Notes under the pieces: generated by a model
Told to the model about the DNA's origin: nothing
Databases searched by the model: none
Seen by the model: only the letters and a program-made list of their open reading frames with translations
Shown: positions 21,721 through 35,622 of the stretch, piece by piece
How the letters are laid out: each line of letters begins with the position of its first letter
Numbering within the stretch: the stretch's first letter is position 1
Translations under genes and position numbers: made by a program
DNA from: Stercorarius parasiticus
Lineage: Eukaryota > Chordata > Aves > Charadriiformes > Stercorariidae
Reading direction: 5' to 3'
Assembly (NCBI GenBank): GCA_013396915.1
Contig: VWZL01004359.1
Span: 302,762 to 366,761, forward strand
DNA: 64,000 nucleotides

Positions 21721-24700
21721 TCAGCGGATGGGTTTAACTTTACAGTCTTCGCCCACCCATCCCCTTTTCAGTTTAGTTATTTCAGGTCACCGCAGTTCTG
21801 TGCCCCTTCTTCGGTTACTTTCCCTCCTTTTTTTTTAGTTTTCATATTTTGTTCTGGTTCGAAGCTTCCCTCAGGAGTTGTCACCGGCTTTATACTTCAC
21901 ACATCCCCTATGCTACAAAAACAGAAAACCCACAGCGTTTAATCATCCTGGTCACGATAGTCTCACACTCTCCTCATGCTGCGCCTGGCTTGGTTTTCAT
22001 CTTCAAGTCCTACATAACAGACTTAACTCAATGCGAGTACTAAATGTATAAAAATGGCTCACAAGATTGAAGCGTGTATCTTGTTGCCTCACGATTTTAT
22101 GCTTCCTTGCATCAGTCTTCCCAAAGACCACATTTTATCTTCCTTGTTTGTATGGCTTTCAAAATACCCTGTTTAGGCCGTACACTGTTCTGAGGAGAGG
22201 CTGGGAGGCCGCATCCGGTCCGAGGCACTGCCAGGCTAAATTTCGTACTTACACTAAATTGCAAACATGATTAGGCCTTTAGACATCACTGTACTCATAA
22301 CATCTGCTTAAAACAAGCATATGAAAGGATCTGGAACTCCCTATTACAGAAAACACTTTGATACACACAAGTTAAGTCACCATCTATGCAATTGTTTTTG
22401 TGATTATAAATTAGCATGTGATAAATTAACGTGTATGAACCTGGCCAGTAGGAATATTGGAAGGGAGCACCTGAGGCAAGAGAACAATCCTTGTTACTGT
22501 TGGCAAATAATATAAAGCTTTAATTATGTGAGGTGGGTGCCATCATAAACCTGCACCAGACCTCTACTCTTCTGAGCTTTGCTCCATCAAATGACTCAGA
22601 GAGCCAGACTCTTCCTTCTGAAGCCTCTGCTCTGAGTACTGACTTTCAGAGGAGAAACCACTAAAAGGGTTTCTACCACTAAAAGAATAAAGTCCCAAAG
22701 GTCCAACTATGTCTGGGATTTGGAGACTTTTGTTTTCTACTAAGATTGTGATTCAGTACCCAGTAGGGTCTTTGCAGTGATTTAACTAGTCATAAGTTAG
22801 ATCGTGGATCTTGTTCTTTCCTTAGTAAAAGTATTTTAATTAAGAATTATGTTACTAATATATTGATATTAATTGCTATATTAGCCTATATTCATTATAA
22901 TTAATATTTATGATTTAAATACTTCATGGCACACAATATAAAGAGTAGTAGATTTGTGGAGCTCACATTCCAAATTCTTTCCTACCACTTATGTTAGCAA
23001 AAGATTTTGTATTACTTTTGAGAGAAGGATCTAACTCTAAAGCACAATTTATGGAAGTATCTAAAAAAATATTTTTGGGGGAACTATCTGATATTTGTCA
23101 TCCTGACTAAAACGTTGGGATGCAAATTATATTAGGTGGTAGTTCACCCATTTAAGTATTGGCTTTATATAGGTTTTTTAACTAGTTGTACTAATTTGGC
23201 ACATTCTCAAGCACCAGTGTGAATAAATTTCCTAGATGTTCCATTTTTTAGTATACTTGCTCAAACTTATAAGAGTCACCTTTAAATCGTGAGACTGTGT
23301 TTGTTGCATGCTGCTGTAAATCGTAACTCCCGTCTGGTTGGTGAACAATCTCATTTGATTACTTAAGAATTTAAATTAGCTGACAAAGAAAGGTGGTGCA
23401 GGCAGCTGGTATTGCTCAATTAGTTCTTCTTGTCACCGCTGAGAAAGCTTAATGAGAAAGCTTTCAAATATCTAGACTCACTTATTGGACAAGTTTATTT
23501 TCTAAACTTATTTCACCTTTACCTTCTTTATAGCTACCCACAAACTCAAGAAAAGAAAAGATCCATAATTCTCCATCATTATTTTTATTAAAAAGACGAT
23601 CAGAGGAGAGGACAACAGTGGCTCACTGGTAGAATTATCTGGAGGAAAGCACAACTAAAGAGAAGGTATAAAAATGTTTAATTGAGATAAGATGTTATGA
23701 ATTAAAATGATTAGCTAATAAGGAAGACCCCCTATCCCAGCCTGCCTTTAAATTGCATTCAGGAGGTTAACTAAATAGGAAGCAGTTTAGAGAAGGAATG
23801 CTATGTGTCTGTGAAGTCACCATGCTGAGGTTATGGTGCCTGTTTGCTTGGAAGTCTTAAATCTGTAGCTCTGAAAAATAGGTAACTTATTCCATCTTCT
23901 ATTTTCATTAAATCCAAATAAAAGCAAAAGGTCATTAAATACATTTTTATGGATATTATTGACATAGAATGCACTTATTCTAATAATTAAGTAGAAGAGA
24001 AGCTTGTTTGAAAATGAATGGACTGGTGGCCTTCCAGAAGGAAGTTATGCTGTTGGTTGGTGTATAAAATTAGGTATTATTTATTGCTTTAGGTAACAAA
24101 GCAAACTTTTGAGAGGTAATAAGACATTGGGAGCAGTTTTGCTTGAATATTTGTGTATTACACAAAATCTAGGGAACAAGATTGCTAGAGTATTGTGAAG
24201 TTGTCCATCTCAATCTTTACCTTACCAGCTCAAAACCTCTCCTTGAGACCTCCAAGGTGGATCTTGTTCATATAACTTAAAGGTCCTGTTTTCCAACTTT
24301 TCTGCAACTGCGTTCTTTGCTGTATTTCCTTAACTAGCTTTTATGTATTTTAGTCTATTTCTAAAGCTTCTTTCTTATATCTGTTACTGAGTTTTAAATT
24401 GATTTTGTTTCCAATAACACAGTTAATTTTGAGACTAATAGCTTGTGATCTGGGACATGATTTTAAGAGTCTATAAAGAGTTTATCTAAAAGTTTAGGTA
24501 AAGTTATCTTGTGTCTTGTACTGATTTTGAACTTGGCCTCTAATCTGTTTTTCAGTCTAACTTTTGCTTTGCTAACTTTGGTAAGAAAATCTGCAAACAC
24601 CAGAAGGTCTTAAGTTTCATTTACACTTTCAGCTAGCACTGCTGTTGAAGGGAGCAGTTTTCTTCTAGCCGCTTGTATCAGTGTAGGTGTTTGCGTGGCT

Positions 24701-27700
24701 GCATTTCAGAACAGATTGGGGAATTGATGTGGGTTAAAACCAACTGTGGTTTGGTTGTTTTTGTGGTTTTTTTTAAACCAGTCTAGTTTTAAACAGGTCA
24801 CTAATGTGCTTTACCACCCGTGTTTGTGCTGGTACAAGCAAGAGATGATAAGATTTCTGCTCCTGTTTGACAGTCCTGGTTCAAAAGATACAAGTACTCA
24901 CTTAGAATCTTGGCTGCGATTGATTCCATGCATTAAAGTTGTATAAGGAAGGGTATGATATTCTGTATCTTGCACGGTCATGTTTTGCTTTTATTCCTTC
25001 TTTTTCAGTCAAGCGAGTTCTAATGCTGCAGTATTTTTCTCATGAGAGAGCGTGACAGAAGTCTGACCTTGAGCCTTTATTTCAGTTTTTGCCACTGGCA
25101 ATAAAATGTAGACTTTGAATAGCCCTCCACATAACTAGAAAGCTTATCTATAGGGGTAGTTTTTGCTTCTGTTCTGCCCCTGTGTTCTCTAGGTCCTTAG
25201 AGTCAGGGGTCTCACAGATGTTGGCTGCTCAGTGTCTGAATTCCAAGTGGTATATGCAGCTCAATGCATATGCTAAGCATCGCATTCTAGAAAAAGCTTC
25301 AGTGTCAGATCTTCACAGAGTTATCTTAATACCAGTATGTTCAGCTCAAAATAACAATTTTCACTAACAATATGGAAATCTGAGTATTTATGGTCTGTCA
25401 ATCCTTGAGTTGATCTGGCAGATTGGAACTGGGCTCAGCTCCCCTGTGCACTTCTGTATGGACCAGTGGTTCTCCATGGCATCAGAAATGCTGTGGTTTA
25501 GGTGGTGGTAAGTGCCTCACTTGTGGTGATACTGCTTCTCAAGAATAAGCTCGTTTGGGTCTTCCTCTGGTCTTGCCTCTGTGGGTATTCCTCCAACAAA
25601 ACTGACAACTTTGTGTCCTTTAGTTTTTCAGTAGTAGGGAATCTGTCCTACTTTTCCATAGTATGTGTCTGTTGGAGGTGGCAGCCTCCTTTGATCATAG
25701 AGTTGCTACTTCTTGTATGTATAACCATTGTAACTCTATAAAGAGTAATTTTCATAAAGTAGTGGCAGCATCTGGAATTAGAAACTCATATCATATTGTT
25801 TGTTTTAAATTTCTGTGTGGTTTTGTGATTACATTATTTTAAATCTTCTGTCACTTAATTTTTTTTTTATTTAAAGTGTGGATTACATTAATTGCTGCTA
25901 GTGCAATTGCACACAGGTATGAATTGGTTTGCTGTTTGCATACACTAACCACAAAACACCACCAGATGTCCTCTGTTTCTGTATCAGATCTGAATTACCT
26001 CCTGGAGATCTTTCTCTGGATTCTAGTTGAAAATATTGATCTTCAAACAAACCAAAGTGGAGGGGGACACACACAAGCCTCTTTGCTTAGTTTTGAAGAG
26101 GTTGAGATGTGAAACCATGTGAAAATGGTTAGGGAATGTGTGCTATTTGTTACTTTTTTTTTTTTTAAAACTTCCCCCCCATCCCCACAAGCTTATTTGT
26201 GACCCCATGACTCATCAGTATCCAAGGGGTTATTTTTCAGAAGGACAGAGAAATAGCTGGATATTTCTAGGTGTCTACTCCAGACCCATTTCTGAAATCA
26301 GCTCAGTCATCACTACACAAGGGCTTACCTTTCTCTTGCTGAGAGATTATTATCAGGCAACAGTTACAATCAATCAACAAGTGGATTTTTACCAGGCAAA
26401 CATAATAATCAAGATAATAGAAATAAAAATGAGCATAAAAGTTGGTTAAATACTGAAATTTGTGGCTTTTCTTCTCACCTTGGTTCTGCCTGCTTGCTAG
26501 TTCTAGTCAGGAAGGGATTTCTGTGACAGACTGGCAATGTGTGAGAGAACATATTTTTACACAGCAACACTAATCATTCTGTGGGATGCAGTGAAACATT
26601 GTGAGACGGGAATCGTGATGTGTTCCTACAGGTGGTGTACTGCAGGCTATTTCACCCCAGACCAGGCAGTTATTTTGTCCGCAAGCAACTTCTGAGCTGT
26701 GGGGAACTGACCTCTATATGAGACCAAGTGTCATGTATTGCCAGCTGAAATCCTGTGGGAGCTGGGAGCCGCTGTTTTGCCAAAGTGATCAGTAGCACTG
26801 TCATTCTTCTTACTGAATGCTTTAAACTAGTATCTTACCTTAAAGCTTTTTGGGAAGTTGCACCTCATTTCTGTATTTGGATAGGAGTGATAAGGAAAAG
26901 CCACTTTTTATGGGTTTTTTCCTCCTCTGTGGTGACATCAAACAGCAACAAATTAGGGTGTTCCTTTGTGCCATTATTAGATAGGACAAATAGGAACTGT
27001 AGGTTATCCCCAGTTCATTACTTCCTATTTCAGCTCTGCCTTCCTGAATTATTAACAACCCTGGCTCTGGAAAGGTAACAGAACTCTAGCTGTATTCCCG
27101 GTGGCATTAACCTGGAGCGGTACCAGATGGAAGCAGTGAGGCAAGTGATGAAACAGCACCTGAAGGTGACTTCAGTAACAAGTAATTATGATGGTAATAA
27201 TGCTTTCAGGATGTTTCCTTACCATCCTTACTTTTAATTCTGTTTTGGGAGTATTTTTAATTGAAAGAGTATATTGCGAGATAAACCATAACATTTATTA
27301 TGAACTTATTTTTTTCCTATGATACGTGTAGATGGCACTAAGCCGTGTCAAGTGTGTTAGGCTAAGGGTATAATGATTTGAGGTTCTGAATGCCCACCAT
27401 CTATTCTGGAGTGGTTATTTGGCATTTCTAAGTATTTTAGTTGATCAACTGTTAACTATAGCTTAGGCGCGTTTTGTTACATAGTGGTCTGAAAAAGTGA
27501 GATTTTTGTAGTTTGCTTGTACAATTTGAGTGTTGGAAGAACTTCATTGTATAACAGCTTAAATTCGAGTGCATTTAACCTAGATCAGTAACAATAAACT
27601 AGTATCTTTGAATCTATTCATAAGCAAGGCAGTTATAACTTCAATACAGTAAATTATTTATTAGCCTAATAATTGTAGCCACTAAACTGCATAGTCTCAT

Positions 27701-29070
27701 CATCATCTATTACTAAAGCAGTATTGAAATTCTGTGCACAGATGCAAAAAAATGAAAAGGATCATTAAGCAGAATAAACAGCAAGTGACACTGAAAAATA
27801 CATTACAGTGATATTTTAAGCTAATGCTTGTGTGGGCTGTGTGAAAGCACAAAGAGTTTATCTCCTACAATCCTTTTTGCAATTCTGCTACTAAACAAGT
27901 AGTTTGTACTGCTGCTTTGCTTTACCTGGCTAGGCTAGGCAAGGCTCTTTATGTACTCAAGCAAGAGAGGGAGGAACGCAAGATGACAGGACTGCAAAAC
28001 AGGAAAAAGGTGGGTGAAGGTGTTAACCTAAAAACAACCGACACAATTAATGACCATGTCCTCGAAAATGTCATTTTAAGACACCTTATTTCATTTTTCG
28101 TAAAGGTTGATCTTAATCAGGAGGAATTTTTTGTCCCTCATGTAGTCTTAATTTGTGCCCTTTATCCTTTCTAGCCTCTAGTCCAAATGGAGACTCTAGA
28201 TTGTTATTCTTCATTCCATATATGAAAGGGCAAGTTGTTGTCGTAGTTCCCCATTTATGAAAATATTTACTTGTATTGTTGTTATTGGTGGAACTCTAGC
28301 TTTTCTTCCATTGCTTAAGCTGATTTATTCGAAATTGTTATAGTGGGAGATGCAATCAATGGAATTCATATTCTGTGAAAATTGGAGCTTTTGATATTGA
28401 CTATAGTTTATAATGTCATGGCAATATTAATTCATCATGTTCTTGAAAACTGAGAATGTATTTTTTGACAGTTTGCATACTTATTTAAAAATGACCATGC
28501 TTATCTGCATTTCATATGGACTGTGATATCTGTAGTGGAAATGAAGAATATTTAAAAGGGCATTTTCATGTAGCTAGTCAGTCCTGTAGGGTTAATGTTT
28601 CATTTATTTTACCATAAACGCTGCTCCTTGAAGTGTCTAAGTAGATCTGTCTGAATTGTCTGCAGTTCACCTGAGTAGTAGTTATATTTACTTTCTTATT
28701 CTGCATTTAGTTCCATAAGGCTTTGTCTTCCTCATTCAGTAAGAACCTCAGAGGATTTGAACTACTTTGCAGAGCGGCAATTATAAGCTAGATCTTTTTT
28801 TATGGTGAATATTTTTCTTGTGGTATCTCGTAGTTACAAAATGTTTGAAGAAACTTGTGGAATGTAGTATCTTAAACTTCAGTGCACTCATAATTGGATA
28901 ACTAGAAAAGAGAAACAGTTGAATTTTAATTTTTGTTAAAAAGGTGTTTCTTTGCTTTAAGTAAGAGGTTCAAAACTTCAAACTAATTTGACTTAAGAAG
29001 CATGATATAGAATTAACTTAATTAATAATTCATAAATGTTTTGTGTATATCATAATGAATGCACTCACTT
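21721..29070. other. Intergenic, AT-rich, no gene recognised
   Basis: AT-rich DNA beyond the TAMM41 promoter, with a very AT-rich patch at about 22.83-22.92 kb and poly-T runs. Plus-strand splice-like pairs exist, for example acceptor at 25191-25192 and donor at 25508-25509, but such pairs are expected by chance in several kilobases. No coding similarity seen. Confidence 0.6.
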
Positions 29071-29074
29071 TGGC

Positions 29075-30152
29075 TGCCACAGAGTCCTTGACAAACTGGT
29101 AAGAGACGGACTGGAGCAGAGGTGGAAAACTGACCTGCCAGGCTCAAAGGGTAGTAGTTTGTGGCACAAAGCTGAACTGCCATCTGGTCACAAGTGCAGT
29201 TCTTCAGGGGACAAAACTGACTCCAGTATCACTTGGTAGTTTTATAAACAATCTGGATGACTGGAGCAAATGCATAGTTATGCAGTTTACAAATGACTCT
29301 AAACTAGATATGGGACAGATGTACCAGAAAGAAAATTAATGACTGAGAGATCTCAATGAACTGGAAGATAGGTCCAACAAGGACTGTATGAAATTCAACA
29401 GAGATAAATATAAACCCCTGGACCTGGGATAGAACGATCCAAGGCAGTAGTGCAGGCAGGGTTCTGCCTGACTGGGTGTAGCTCTACTGCAAAGGACCTC
29501 AGTGTCACAGTGGATCGCAAGCTAAAATGGGCAGCACTGTGCCCCTGCAGTAATAAAGGCAGACTGTGTCTTGGGCTGTGCCAGCAGGTGTTTAGCCAGC
29601 AAATCAGGGGTGTAATTATTCCAGTCTGCCTGGTGCTTGTTAGACCACATCTGGAATATTGTGTCCAATTCTGGTTTATCAGTTCACAAGATGCATTGAA
29701 AAACTGGAGAGGGTCTAGCAGAAGGCAACCAAGACAGCTAGAGGGCTAGACAACGTGGGATATGAGGAAAGGTTGAAAGAAAATGAAGAATTGGGTTTGT
29801 TCAGCCTAGAGAAGAGAGGGGATCTGATCATAGTCTTCCAATAGCTAAAAGTTGTAGAGAAGATGGAGATGGTCTCCCTTCACAAGGTGACAGAAGAAGA
29901 GGCAACAGACACAATCAGTTTCAGAGGGAAATTTCTCTGGATATAAGGAAAAAAACCAAACCCCTTTACCGTAAGAGCTATTAAACACTGGAATACATTG
30001 TCCAGAGAAGTGGTGGAATCTCCCTTGCTGGGAATATTTGAGGCTTGACTTGACAGGGCCTCACGAATCATAATTTAAGGCCCTGCTTTCAATGAAAAGT
30101 TATATCAGATGATCTCCAGGGGTTCCCTCCAACCTAGATTTTTCTATGATTG
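29075..30152 (+). mobile_element. CR1 LINE fragment, 5'-truncated and decayed
   Basis: CR1 non-LTR retrotransposon remnant in plus orientation, about 1.1 kb, holding the last part of ORF2 (reverse transcriptase) and the 3' UTR. Pieces of the ORF2 product are readable in different frames, for example LVRPHLEYCVQFW within 29450-29749. Others are a DKLVRDGLEQRW segment at the start and the AACAATCTGGATGACTGG region. It ends with CCCTCCAACCTAGATTTTTC and TATGATTGATT, the worn CR1 3' terminus. Frameshifts and stops show it is old and inactive. Confidence 0.88.
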
Positions 30153-33100
30153 ATTTTTTTAGCAGTTTTCAATTCATGGACAGAATCTATCTGAAACTGT
30201 TCTTTGACAGCCTTCCTCTTCATTTGATGAAGGTCTTATTCTTTTACAGGTAGGTGTATTTAAGAGCACAGAGTTTGCTGTGTAAACACACTCTCTCCTT
30301 GATTCATGTGTAACACACAGTCATCTTTTAACCAGGTGTATTAGTATCTGTGCCTGGGTTTGCTCATTGCTCAATCCAGCTGGTTAACTGTCTGTGAGTA
30401 AATGATACTTCAGTGCTGAAACAATCACCCATGTCAGTATTTGCTAATGTTTACCAAAGTTGAATCGGACTATTGCCATTTTTCTTAGGATATTATGTTT
30501 CTACAAATGATTGGAATTTATTTGCCTTTAAATATCTTGGTGCTGAAATAGTAGTTTCTGGATATAGACCACTGAACCTTACAGTGTGGCTAATTAAACA
30601 GTTTTCTCTTCATATATGTCTAAGATTTTTTTTGTTGCCAGAGGATAAATTATTAGATGTTCTTGGTTTTGTCCTTGTTAGGACTTTAAGATTCTTAATA
30701 ATTGCTTTGCTGTCTCTCTTTGTTTATGCATATATTTTGTGTAAAATATCCTTTGGATTTTGAGTCTGTCTTACATTTCAAAACAAAATAGGTCACTAAT
30801 GTTGAATCTCCTTGAAGAACTTGCAATAAGCTGATAAGATCAAACTCTTGAGCATATGTGAAATGCTAAAGCAAGAAATTAATAGTATAGATCTGTAAAA
30901 TCTATCTTCTTAAATGTTAGTGTCATAGTCAATGTAATAGATTCTTAAATCTGGAGAAGCCTTTTCATTGCATTACAAAATGATAATTCCCTACAAATCT
31001 GAATTTGAAGACTTCATCCATCATCTTTGAAATGCTCTTGATGGGAGTGTCAAATTAGCTGGCATAATGTTTTAAAATGAGAATGTTTCACAATCTCGTT
31101 AGTGTTTTATAAAGGAAATGGTATGGGCAGATATGATTTTAATTCAAGTAGGTGATTGGTGGGTTTAGCAATGATGAATTAAAATGAAAAAAAGAAGAGC
31201 TGAATGTACATTTCAGGATAAATTATTTACTACAGGCCTACTAGCTTCCTCAAGGAAATGGTAAAAGGAGTATTGCTTCACACATTTGGAATTATCTTAG
31301 ACAAGGTAGTAGATGATGAACAAGTGGGAGCAAGGTTTCATTGGGAGAGAAATACTCCTCATACAACAAGATCTGAAACTTGTTCAGATAGCATAGCCCT
31401 TGCGTATAACTAGGGAGAGTAAATCACTGTCCTGTTTTCTTAAGGTTAACTAGTTCAGATGCATATATGCAGCTGTGGAGACAGGAACATTAAGTATCTC
31501 CTTTTTCAGGTATTAAAACTGAGAAAACTCATTCCTAATTGTTGGAGTTTCTCTAAATTGAAGGGATACAGTTAGTCTTCTCCGACTGTGACATGACTGT
31601 GGTTCAAGTGCAAACTCCACTGAGCTACTGTATAGATGGAGGCACATGAAGCTGAACAGTCTGCTGTCAGTGAAGTTCAGCTTATTTCTAGTTCTTAAAC
31701 ACTTGTTTAGTCTGTGTTCCAAAGGCTGAGAGATATATGATGAAATCCAGTAAAAAGAAGCAAGTTGTGGATAAGCAATTAATTTCAAAACTAAATAAAA
31801 GACTGTTAAAGAAGCTTGAAGTAGTTTTAAAAATTTTTCTCAGCTCCCAAGCCACAGCTTTTGAATTTGATCACTTGAATTTGAGTACCACTTGCGTGAT
31901 GCTCTGTTGCCCTGATGTTGAGGATTAGTAGGAAACTATACCTCTACTTGTCATCAGAGAATCAGAAGTTTTGAAAACTGTGAAGGAGCAGGATGCATAT
32001 CACCTTGGTCTATTCAGATGCACATAAGAGGCTCTTTGACATTTTCTGTAACATAATTCATTTTTACTTATATACAATGTTATTACTCAGACTTTTTTGT
32101 CCTACATATAATTTATAGTATCTATTCCTACTGGGTTCTTTTCTAAGGCTACTCTTTTTAGCTAAACAAATAAAACAAATAATTAGGCACCTTTTCCTAC
32201 TGGAATAGTACCTTGCTTTGCTTTAGTTTTGTCCAGTGACTTGTAATTAATTCTTTTTCCAATTTATCTCTTTGTTCTAACTACATATTTGAGTGTCTGA
32301 AAATTGTTCAACACATCAGTACGTTCTTCTCATTACCTTCTTTCATGTGTTAATAAAAATGGGAAAAATAGTGTCATACCATACTAACAAATCTCATTTT
32401 CTCAGAAATGAAAAGGGATAGTTTACTTGTATTTTATTTGATTGCTCCAGAATTTTCTCTAGGTGGAGATTTTTAGCTATTATCAGTTAGTATAGGTAGC
32501 TGTAGCACTAGAGAACTAAAGAGTAATTGAATAACACAGGCACATGAATCCTGTGTCCAGTAAAACCTCCTAAGTGTCAAGATTGTATTTCAGTTTAATC
32601 TGAAGTAACAATAATATTGAAGTGTTGTATGATACACAGAGCAAAAACTTCCATTCTTTCTGACCTGGTAGTGTTCCTGAGATTTTCCCTATTCTTTTAT
32701 TTATTTCTTGGACTATCGCTTCTTTCATTTTCTATTTTGTCAGAGCCAAAACAGACTTTATCAGAAGCATGGAAACACAAGAAAGCGTTTGCTTAAAAAA
32801 AAAAAATCACTTGCAGTTGACAGACCTGGAATACATATGAGAAGAGCTGTTTTCCCAGCAGCTTGATCCTACTGCTTTCTGGATATATTAAGTTTTGGAT
32901 GTTCGCTCTGTTCACTGAATTCCTGAATGACCTAGCAATTATTTGTTTTCGGGGGGAGGGGAATCGGGATCTACTCATCTTCGCTATCCATCTTAGGAAA
33001 AAGTAGTTCTTGTACTTGACAATATTCATGGAAGAGCACACATTGAAAGCAGTTGTGTTAGTCACTGCTGCTAAGTTAGCACAGAAGGTTCCCATGTTGA

Positions 33101-35583
33101 ATCAGGGAGATGTCAGCTGCGCGTCTGGGTATTTTTAGTGCTTTTCTTAGGTTCTGATTAGTGATGTCTTAAAACACAATTAAAATTCAGATGATTCCTG
33201 GGCTAGCTGTTTATCCTATCTTCATAGTAAATGAGAATAACAAATGTTTCTTATTAGAAAAATGCATGTATTTGACTTCCCTGTTAGAAACAGTCTGTTC
33301 TCTTAATGATGCAGGTCAGCTTCTGTAAAGCTAAAAAGATTTGTGACAGCAGTTCTTGAAAGGGTCACTCCGTGCTCTAATGATGTCAGGATTTCAGTGT
33401 GTGTTGATCTTTGAGGAAACTGAGGCTTCTTCTGTAGCCTTTAGGAAGGGATGTATAGCTCTGATAACTCTTTTAACACAGAATTCAACTGCATGGGGAT
33501 TCATTGATGTTGTGTGACCTAATTATTCTATGCATATGTGGGCCGCAAACTTTTGACACATTGTTTTAAGTTCAACCTATGGGAAGTTGCTGTTAACCCT
33601 TTTTTCAGCTTAAGTGATTATATAGCCAATATATGCCCAAATTTGTTGTTATATTCTGATATTCTTGAATTTTGGAAAGCAGTTTTTAAAGATTTGGTCA
33701 GGACTAGATTCCTTTCCCTATACTTATTTTAGGCTGCTTAGGAGTAAGTGCTTTTTTTTAAGGTTTGTATTTCAATATTCTGCTAACTAGTCTATAGAAG
33801 TGTATAGGGTAGCTATTTTTGCCAGACTTAATTACATATTACTGAGGAGCAAAAGATTCCAGTGTTAATTAAATAAAAGCATCTGCACAGTTACCTTGAG
33901 TTTAAAAAGTAGAACAAGGAGACTCCTGTACATATATATGTATACTGGATCACTAAAGGGAACTGACGCTGTTACTGTTTGTCCAGTGACTGGAATACAT
34001 TTCAAATGGGAGTTGACGAAGTTTGGCAATGTGAAATCTGTCCAAGCCATAACTAGTTCTTGATGTTTGTATATATGCACACAAATAGTATTCCTATAAA
34101 ATGTGTACATCTTTACTATTATTATCAGTCTGAATAATTAAAATTGTCTGATAACAAGCCATCTTGTGAGGCGTTTCTCAAGGCGAATGCTGCAGGTCAT
34201 TGGCAGAAGCACAGAAGAAATTAGTACAGCTATTTTGTGCATTCCGTTACTGGTCTCTGGCCATGTAGGAGGCTTAATTCTCAGATCTATTTTTCTCCTG
34301 TCTTCCAAGAGAATTGAAATGTCATCACTTGAAACTCATGTTTTCAGAATAAAATGCACAGCCTCCCAAAATACTATATTGATTGAGTAGTTCACCCACT
34401 TTAAGCCAGATTTGTAAAGAATTCAAGCCGATTAAGCTGGCTCAGATCTCACTTTTTTAAGACTCCTCCATTCCAGAGCTAGAATCAATGTCAAGTGTTC
34501 CTGTTGACTTTCTGGTAACCATAAAAGAAAAAAACAACCAACCGTTTCCTTCACTAATAGCAATAGCCTGTTATTTGTGTCTCTCTTAGGGTTGGATTTT
34601 AAAGCCCTCTGACTTGCAAATATTTCATTTTTGGGTTTAAAAAATAGTATGTAGCTTAAGTAACCAAAAAACAAAAGCACATTGGCAATGCAGGATACTT
34701 CACAGCTTGGCACTGAGTGCTTTTTTACATGGTGACATGTGCAGAGATTCTCAGACAAAAATGAATCATGAAGCAAATGTTTTTTGGTTTTTTTTTTTCA
34801 TTTAGAGAGCATTGGTATTTTGCACCTCTATTTTTCCCCAGAAGATGTTTCCCACAGGACAAATAGAGGAAATTATGTTAGGGTCTTCTTCAGCAGAAGA
34901 CTCTTAACGTATTATGGAAATTTCTGCTGGTTTACAGCATAGCTTTTATTGAGGTCTAATCTGAGCAGATGCATGCCATCAGTTCCATGTAGCCAAGAGC
35001 TTGTCCTACCACAACAGTAAAACCTCCTGAGGAGCAAAGTGTAAGAGTCCAAGTGTTTACGCTGCCACTGGTTGTGCAAAACAAACTTTTTTTTCTGCCT
35101 GTGAAATACCCTGTAGACATGCAGTTAAAATCTAACTGCTAGAAAATTTCTAAAATGAGCTGGTTACAGTAACACTGTGAGAAACAGCTCATTATTAAGT
35201 GAGTCATATCCTTAATGCAGCTCTAGGATGAACAATAACAAAGTAATGTGGAAGAAAGAATAGTTGTGTTTTACTGAAGTGAATTTGTCAAAGTGCTGCA
35301 GGAGAACTTGAGCATCTGCAGCATAACTAGAATTTAAAATGCAGTCACAGATTCACTTTTTATTCAAGCATCAAAAATTCAAGTCTTGTGTATTCTGCAG
35401 GTAGCAAAAACTGATTTTGGATTCAGACAGACATAAACACTATTCCTGTCAAAAATTTACTCACGGAAGAATGTCCATCTTTAATTCAATCAAATGGCCA
35501 AGATTGTTTATGTACATATTTCTCTCGGGTTACTTTTCATTACTTCAGGTTGCCAGTGTTATATTTCAGCACCTTCCTTTACG

Positions 35584-35622
35584 TTCCTCCCCCCCCCCTT
35601 CTTTCTTCCTTCGTCTTCCTTC
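35584..35622 (+). repeat. Pyrimidine tract
   Basis: Nearly pure C/T run including a long C stretch and CTTT/CTTC units, broken by one G. A low-complexity tract, likely variable in length. Confidence 0.85.

Noticed and set aside
29036..29239. 67-codon open frame read as a possible gene
   Set aside because: It is the beginning of the CR1 remnant (DKLVRDGLEQRW belongs to CR1 ORF2).
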